This document shows, piece after piece, positions 7,385-10,960 of a DNA stretch of 10,960 nt (position 1 is its first letter; each line of letters opens with the position of its first letter). This stretch comes from Ignavibacteria bacterium (lineage in GTDB: Bacteria; Bacteroidota; Ignavibacteria; Ignavibacteriales; Melioribacteraceae): contig DAIEQP010000051.1 of assembly GCA_027347805.1 (NCBI GenBank), positions 1 through 10,960 on the forward strand, in the 5' to 3' direction. A program made the position numbers and the translations under genes. The notes below the pieces were generated by a model. That model was given only the letters and a program-made list of their open reading frames with translations, ran no database searches and had not been told where the DNA came from.

Positions 7385-7526
7385 TAGAAAATTCATTGAT
7401 ATAAACAAACCTCTAAAAGTGTTTAATAAGACGCGTGAATGATTCAACTGGTTTTGTAATGTTATTCATAATCAAATTGAATCTTCTAACAAGTAGGTCA
7501 CAGCTTCGTAACCAATTAATGCAATT

Positions 7527-8294
7527 TTATGATATCCGTAAAGTATCTATCATTATTTCATGGACTTTTCCATTAGTAGCCAGTATTTGTTTCTGAAAAA
7601 CATCCATCGGTCGACCTTCAAAGTCAGTAACAATTCCGCCGGCTTCTTCAACAATTAATTTACCCGCAGCCATATCCCATGCATTAAGAGAAACTTCCCA
7701 AAAACCATCAAAAACACCTTCAGCTACATAGCACATATCAATTGCAGCTGAGCCAAGCCTGCGAATTGCTCCAGCAGTTTTTAAAAATGCAACAAAACGT
7801 TCATAAGCAAAATCAGGATTATCATGAACATTATAAGGGAAGCCGGTTACAAGTACACTTTTTTTGATATCATCATTAATGCTGACATGTAACTTTCTAT
7901 CATTACAAAATGCGCCGCCCCCTTTTTCAGTTGCATACATCGCATCGCGCATAACATCATAAACAACACCGCAAATGAGTTCATTGTTTTTTTGAATCCC
8001 GATTGATACTGAAAATATTGGAAGACCATGAGCAAAGTTTGTTGTTCCGTCAAGCGGATCAATAATCCACAAATATTCGTTCGATGAATCATGACGACCG
8101 CTTTCTTCGGCAAGAATAGAATGACCTGGAAATTCCTTTTTTACAAATTCAATTATTTTTGCTTCGGATTTTTTATCTATTTCTGCAACAAGATTTGACA
8201 CGTTGGTTTTGTACTCAACCAGAAAATTTTTACCAAATCCATCGCGAATAATTTCACCCGCTTCCCTGGCAATTGCGATTACTTTATCTAACAT
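7527..8294 (-). CDS. Inositol monophosphatase family protein (SuhB-like)
   Basis: Mg-dependent, Li-sensitive type sugar-phosphate phosphatase acting in the cytoplasm; likely substrates are inositol phosphates or related phosphoesters. Its 255 residues match the family length. The metal-binding motifs are complete: Asp40 in VAEIDKKSE, Glu63-Glu64 in LAEES, the WIIDPLDGTTNF block (76-87; Asp79 and Asp82), and WDMAAGKLIVEEAGG (206-220; Asp207). In E. coli, SuhB also takes part in rRNA antitermination, but nothing here shows that second role. ATG at 8294-8292 has GGAG (8300-8303) with 5-base spacing and an exact -7 element (8324-8331), so the start is well supported. It is divergent from lon and followed by a 374-base gap before the transporter operon. 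Exact substrate is uncertain, so no symbol is given. Confidence 0.95.
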   Translation of the reverse strand: MLDKVIAIAREAGEIIRDGFGKNFLVEYKTNVSNLVAEIDKKSEAKIIEFVKKEFPGHSILAEESGRHDSSNEYLWIIDPLDGTTNFAHGLPIFSVSIGIQKNNELICGVVYDVMRDAMYATEKGGGAFCNDRKLHVSINDDIKKSVLVTGFPYNVHDNPDFAYERFVAFLKTAGAIRRLGSAAIDMCYVAEGVFDGFWEVSLNAWDMAAGKLIVEEAGGIVTDFEGRPMDVFQKQILATNGKVHEIMIDTLRIS

Positions 8295-8323
8295 TTCAAC
8301 TCCATCTCAAATAATTTTGTATG

Positions 8324-8331
8324 CAAAGATA
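8324..8331 (-). promoter_or_regulatory. -7 element of the inositol-phosphatase-family gene
   Basis: TATCTTTG (followed by CA) on the minus strand is the textbook Bacteroidota -7 element. It predicts transcription from about 8317-8320 and a leader of roughly 25 bases that includes GGAG at 8300-8303. No exact TTTG is found 19-21 bases further upstream. Confidence 0.65.
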
Positions 8332-8385
8332 AATATTTTACAAATTCTCCTAATTCAGATTAAATCAGCGTTCGAATTCAATCCA

Positions 8386-8393
8386 TATTTTTG
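8386..8393 (+). promoter_or_regulatory. -7 element of the lon promoter
   Basis: TATTTTTG on the plus strand is an exact TAnnTTTG match, divergent from the phosphatase promoter 55 bases away. Transcription should start at about 8397-8400, giving a leader of about 90 bases before ATG 8490. Its last three bases are the TTG that would begin the longest lon reading frame, so that TTG should not be in the mRNA. No clear -33 element is seen, and no recognisable heat-shock operator. Confidence 0.55.
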
Positions 8394-8474
8394 CAAAAAT
8401 TGAATATTGGTTGGATTAAACAACTCCTTGATAGCCCAAAGCTTTATTGGTATATTTCGAAAGAATTCATTTAC

Positions 8475-8478
8475 GGAG
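8475..8478 (+). promoter_or_regulatory. Ribosome binding site deciding the lon start
   Basis: GGAG lies 11 bases before ATG 8490 and 14 before the adjacent in-frame ATG 8493. No comparable site precedes the in-frame TTG at 8391. It supports starting Lon at the ATG pair. Confidence 0.6.
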
Positions 8479-8489
8479 TACTCAAAAAG

Positions 8490-10913
8490 ATGATGGATGA
8501 ACTTAATCCAAAACCAAGTAATGATGTAACAACTATTGATAATATTCCAAATATTTTGCCTGTATTACCATTGAGGGATAATGTAATATTTCCTTACATG
8601 ATATTTCCGGTTTTAGTTGGAAGAGAGACTTCAATTCGGGCTGCAAATTTTGCTCTTGACGGCTCAAAATATATTTTTCTAGCAGCCCAGCGCCGAGCAA
8701 ATGTTGAAGAACCAGGTCGAGATGATATTTATATTGAAGGAACTGTAGCTAAAATTATCCAGATATTAAAACTTCCAAACGGACTCTTAAAAATTCTTGT
8801 TGATGGCATTATTCAGGGTAAAATTATTTCTTTTACAGAAAGAACAAATTTTTTTGAAGCGAAGGTTGAAGTAATTACTCCGATTGAAGATAATCCCCGA
8901 GAAATAAAAGCTTTGATGAGGCAGCTTACCACACTCTTTAAGGAATATGTTAAATCAAATAAAGCCATTCCTCCCGAAGCTGTAAATGCATTTGAAAACA
9001 TTGATGAATCTGACCGTAAATTATTTTATGTCGCCGCAAATATTAATCAATCAATGGAAATCAAGCAGAAAATTCTGCAAAAATTCTCTCTTTCCGAACA
9101 GCTTTATGAAGTTATTAGAATTCTTAACTCGGAAATTGAAATTCTGAAAATAGAAAAAGAGATTGAAGGAAAAGTCCAGGAAAATATTCAGAAAACTCAA
9201 AGAAAATTTATTATCCAGGAACAGATTAGAATTTTACAGGATGAATTGGGCGATGATGAAGAGTCTTCTCCTGAATTTCTGAAGCTGAAAGAAAAAATTG
9301 ACAAAGCTAAAATGCCTAAACCGATTTATGAAAAGGCGGTTGAAGAATTCAATAAATTAAAGAAAACACCCCCAAGTTCACCGGAAGCAACTGTTAGCAG
9401 AAATTATCTTGATTGGTTATGCGATGTTCCATGGCATAAAAAAACTAAAGATAATCTTGATATAAAAAATGTTCGTAAAATTTTAGATGAAGATCATTAC
9501 GGGCTTGATAAACCAAAGGAAAGAATTGTTGAACATATTGCCGTTCTAAATCTTGTAAAAGATATGCGTGGACAAATTCTTTGTTTTGTTGGCCCTCCTG
9601 GCGTTGGAAAAACTTCTCTTGGTAAATCCATAGCCCGGGCTATTGGAAGAAATTTTGTTAGAATTTCTTTGGGTGGTGTTAGAGATGAAGCTGAAATTCG
9701 GGGACATAGAAGAACTTACATTGGTTCTATGCCGGGTAAAATTATCCAGTCCATGAAAAAAGCAAAAACAGTTAACCCTGTTATGCTGCTTGATGAAATA
9801 GATAAGATGAGCATGGATTTCAGAGGCGATCCATCTTCTGCAATGCTTGAAGTTTTGGATCCTGAACAGAATCATACTTTCAACGATCATTACCTTGATA
9901 TCGATTATGATCTTTCACATGTTATGTTTATTACAACTGCAAATGTTCGATATAATATTCCTCTGCCGCTGCAGGACAGAATGGAAATAATTGAACTGCC
10001 GGGTTACCTTGAACATGAAAAAGTTGAAATTGCAAAACGACACATCATTCCAAAGCAAATGACTGCTCATGGCCTGGATAAATTCAAAATTGAATTTAAA
10101 GATGAAGCAATTAAAAAAATTATTTTGGGTTATACACGCGAAGCAGGAGTAAGAAATCTTGAAAGAGAAATAGCTACTGTTTTACGTAAAACAGCACGAG
10201 ATATTATTCTTTCTCAGAGTAATGGAAAGAAGAATAAATTTTCCAAAAAATTTGTGCTAGATGAATCAATGATTGAGAAGTATTTAGGAGTTCCAAGATT
10301 TAGATCTCAAAAAGCAGAAAAGGAAGTTCGTGTTGGCAGTATTACCGGTTTAGCATGGACAAGCGTTGGCGGTGAAATTTTACAGGTTGACGCAACAATA
10401 ATGAGTGGACCTGAAAAATTAACTTTAACCGGTCAGCTTGGAAATGTGATGAAAGAATCTGCCCAGGCTGCATTAAGTTATATCCGCTCCAACGCAAAAG
10501 AATTCGATCTTGAACCTAATTTTACAAAGGGAAAAGAAGTACATATTCATTTACCGGAAGGAGCTATCCCAAAAGATGGTCCATCGGCTGGAATTACAAT
10601 GGCACTCGCACTTTATTCTGCTTTCAGCGGCCGGCCGGCAAAAAGCGATGTAGCAATGACAGGGGAAATAACATTACGCGGAAATGTACTTCCAATTGGC
10701 GGTTTGAATGAAAAACTTCTAGCCGCTCAAAGAAGCGGTATCAAAACGGTTCTTATTCCAAAAGAGAATGAAAAAGATCTGATTGAAATTAAGAATGAAG
10801 TTAAACAGGGATTAAAAATTATTCCTGTAAAAACAATAAAAGAAGCTTTACCGTACGTGTTCGAATCAAGAAAAACTGAAAAGAAACCAGCGAAGAGAAA
10901 ACCTAAGAAATGA
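8490..10913 (+). CDS. lon: ATP-dependent protease Lon
   Basis: Cytoplasmic AAA+ serine protease that unfolds and degrades damaged and regulatory proteins. From ATG 8490 it has 807 residues, the normal length for bacterial LonA. The N-terminal substrate-binding domain starts at about 21 (ILPVLPLRDNVIFPYMIFP) and runs to about 215. A long helical region follows, then Walker A GPPGVGKTS (368-376), Walker B VMLLDEID (431-438) and an arginine-containing sensor region. The protease domain has the catalytic Ser699 in PKDGPSAG and Lys742 in GGLNEKLLAA, 43 residues apart as in E. coli Lon, so the dyad is intact. The frame extends 33 codons further to TTG 8391, but that TTG lies inside the -7 element and the extra residues are not Lon-like. 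The last 15 residues are Lys/Arg-rich. The stop overlaps the next gene in ATGA. Confidence 0.97.
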   Translation: MMDELNPKPSNDVTTIDNIPNILPVLPLRDNVIFPYMIFPVLVGRETSIRAANFALDGSKYIFLAAQRRANVEEPGRDDIYIEGTVAKIIQILKLPNGLLKILVDGIIQGKIISFTERTNFFEAKVEVITPIEDNPREIKALMRQLTTLFKEYVKSNKAIPPEAVNAFENIDESDRKLFYVAANINQSMEIKQKILQKFSLSEQLYEVIRILNSEIEILKIEKEIEGKVQENIQKTQRKFIIQEQIRILQDELGDDEESSPEFLKLKEKIDKAKMPKPIYEKAVEEFNKLKKTPPSSPEATVSRNYLDWLCDVPWHKKTKDNLDIKNVRKILDEDHYGLDKPKERIVEHIAVLNLVKDMRGQILCFVGPPGVGKTSLGKSIARAIGRNFVRISLGGVRDEAEIRGHRRTYIGSMPGKIIQSMKKAKTVNPVMLLDEIDKMSMDFRGDPSSAMLEVLDPEQNHTFNDHYLDIDYDLSHVMFITTANVRYNIPLPLQDRMEIIELPGYLEHEKVEIAKRHIIPKQMTAHGLDKFKIEFKDEAIKKIILGYTREAGVRNLEREIATVLRKTARDIILSQSNGKKNKFSKKFVLDESMIEKYLGVPRFRSQKAEKEVRVGSITGLAWTSVGGEILQVDATIMSGPEKLTLTGQLGNVMKESAQAALSYIRSNAKEFDLEPNFTKGKEVHIHLPEGAIPKDGPSAGITMALALYSAFSGRPAKSDVAMTGEITLRGNVLPIGGLNEKLLAAQRSGIKTVLIPKENEKDLIEIKNEVKQGLKIIPVKTIKEALPYVFESRKTEKKPAKRKPKK

Positions 10914-10960
10914 GTGAAAGTATTATCATAGATAAAAATCTTTCGGATGTTGAAATTTAT
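10910..10960 (+). CDS. Start of an unidentified gene overlapping lon (cut by window edge)
   Basis: ATG at 10910 overlaps the lon stop as ATGA and the frame stays open for all 17 codons to the window edge (MSESIIIDKNLSDVEIY). The overlap suggests translational coupling to lon; a weak GAAGAG lies about 13 bases upstream. Seventeen residues are too few to assign a family. The opening is vaguely like small GAF-domain proteins of the free-methionine-(R)-sulfoxide reductase type, but this is only an impression. Confidence 0.6.
   Translation, partial: MSESIIIDKNLSDVEIY

Larger units (their letters stand above)
7153..7526. other. Non-coding stretch between phosphatase gene and transporter operon
   Basis: This 374-base AT-rich gap has no convincing gene on either strand. 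A minus-strand reading frame of about 63 codons has no start codon, and another (7469-7413) has only 18 codons and no ribosome site. It contains several inverted and direct repeats, listed separately. Upstream DNA of the transporter promoter and the 3' end of the phosphatase transcript both lie here. No strong GC-rich terminator is visible for the phosphatase gene. Confidence 0.6.

Noticed and set aside
7223..7411. Minus-strand stretch without stops, about 63 codons
   Set aside because: It has no ATG or good alternative start and no similarity to any family I recognise; probably chance or an eroded remnant.
7413..7469. 18-codon minus-strand frame (MNNITKPVESF...) in the 374-base gap
   Set aside because: Too short, with no convincing ribosome site; this length is expected by chance.
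7441..7483. GATTCAA / TTGAATC inverted repeat as a terminator of the phosphatase gene
   Set aside because: The arms are only 7 bp, the loop is 29 bases, and no T tract follows on the minus strand.
7153..7526. CRISPR array or mobile-element end in the repeat-bearing gap
   Set aside because: Only two copies of a 9-bp direct repeat, no regular spacers, no transposase fragment and no target-site duplication.
7847..8113. Minus-strand open frame of 88 codons in another frame
   Set aside because: Overlaps the phosphatase gene, whose motifs are intact across this whole region.
8203..8403. Plus-strand open frame of 66 codons across the divergent promoter region
   Set aside because: Mostly antisense to the phosphatase N-terminus and then runs through both promoter elements.
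8813..9001. Minus-strand open frame of 62 codons
   Set aside because: Antisense shadow within lon.
9546..9890. Minus-strand open frame of 114 codons
   Set aside because: Antisense shadow over the highly conserved Lon AAA+ domain; no ribosome site or protein signature.

Overview
The window is AT-rich chromosomal DNA that looks like housekeeping and envelope genes, not a mobile or defence island. I infer a member of the Bacteroidota/Chlorobiota (FCB) group, possibly an Ignavibacteria-like lineage. The main reason is that exact matches to the Bacteroidota-type -7 promoter element (TAnnTTTG) lie upstream of four genes or operons: cmk, the transporter operon, the inositol-phosphatase-family gene and lon. 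Seven of the eight genes whose start is visible also have a clear GGAG-like ribosome binding site, which is less usual in core Bacteroidota. The genus is inference only.

Layout. Bases 1-541 (minus) hold the N-terminal 180 codons of cytidylate kinase, cut by the left edge. Bases 625-2712 (minus) encode a large membrane sensor histidine kinase that starts at TTG. A symmetric GC-rich hairpin at 2784-2814 separates it from a four-gene minus-strand transporter operon read from 7125 to 2831: a MacA/HlyD-type periplasmic adaptor, a MacB/LolD-type ATPase, and two different MacB/FtsX-type permeases. A non-coding stretch at 7153-7526 contains a perfect 10-bp inverted repeat, a 9-bp direct repeat with 21-bp period, and other short palindromes. 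Bases 7527-8294 (minus) encode an inositol-monophosphatase family protein (SuhB-like). Divergent from it, the plus strand carries the ATP-dependent protease Lon (start judged to be 8490). Its stop overlaps the start of another gene (10910 onward), cut by the right edge.

How the genes relate. The adaptor, ATPase and two permeases should form one tripartite-type ABC export or envelope-remodelling complex. No outer-membrane channel gene is present, so a TolC-like partner would have to be encoded elsewhere. The histidine kinase has no response regulator beside it in the window. cmk, the phosphatase and lon are general metabolism or proteostasis genes with their own promoters.

I found no CRISPR array, transposon, tRNA, rRNA or recognisable novel multi-gene system. 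The more interesting points are in the regulatory DNA: a promoter that puts the cmk start almost at the transcript 5' end, a promoter that shows the longest lon reading frame is mis-started, and the repeat-bearing region upstream of the transporter operon.
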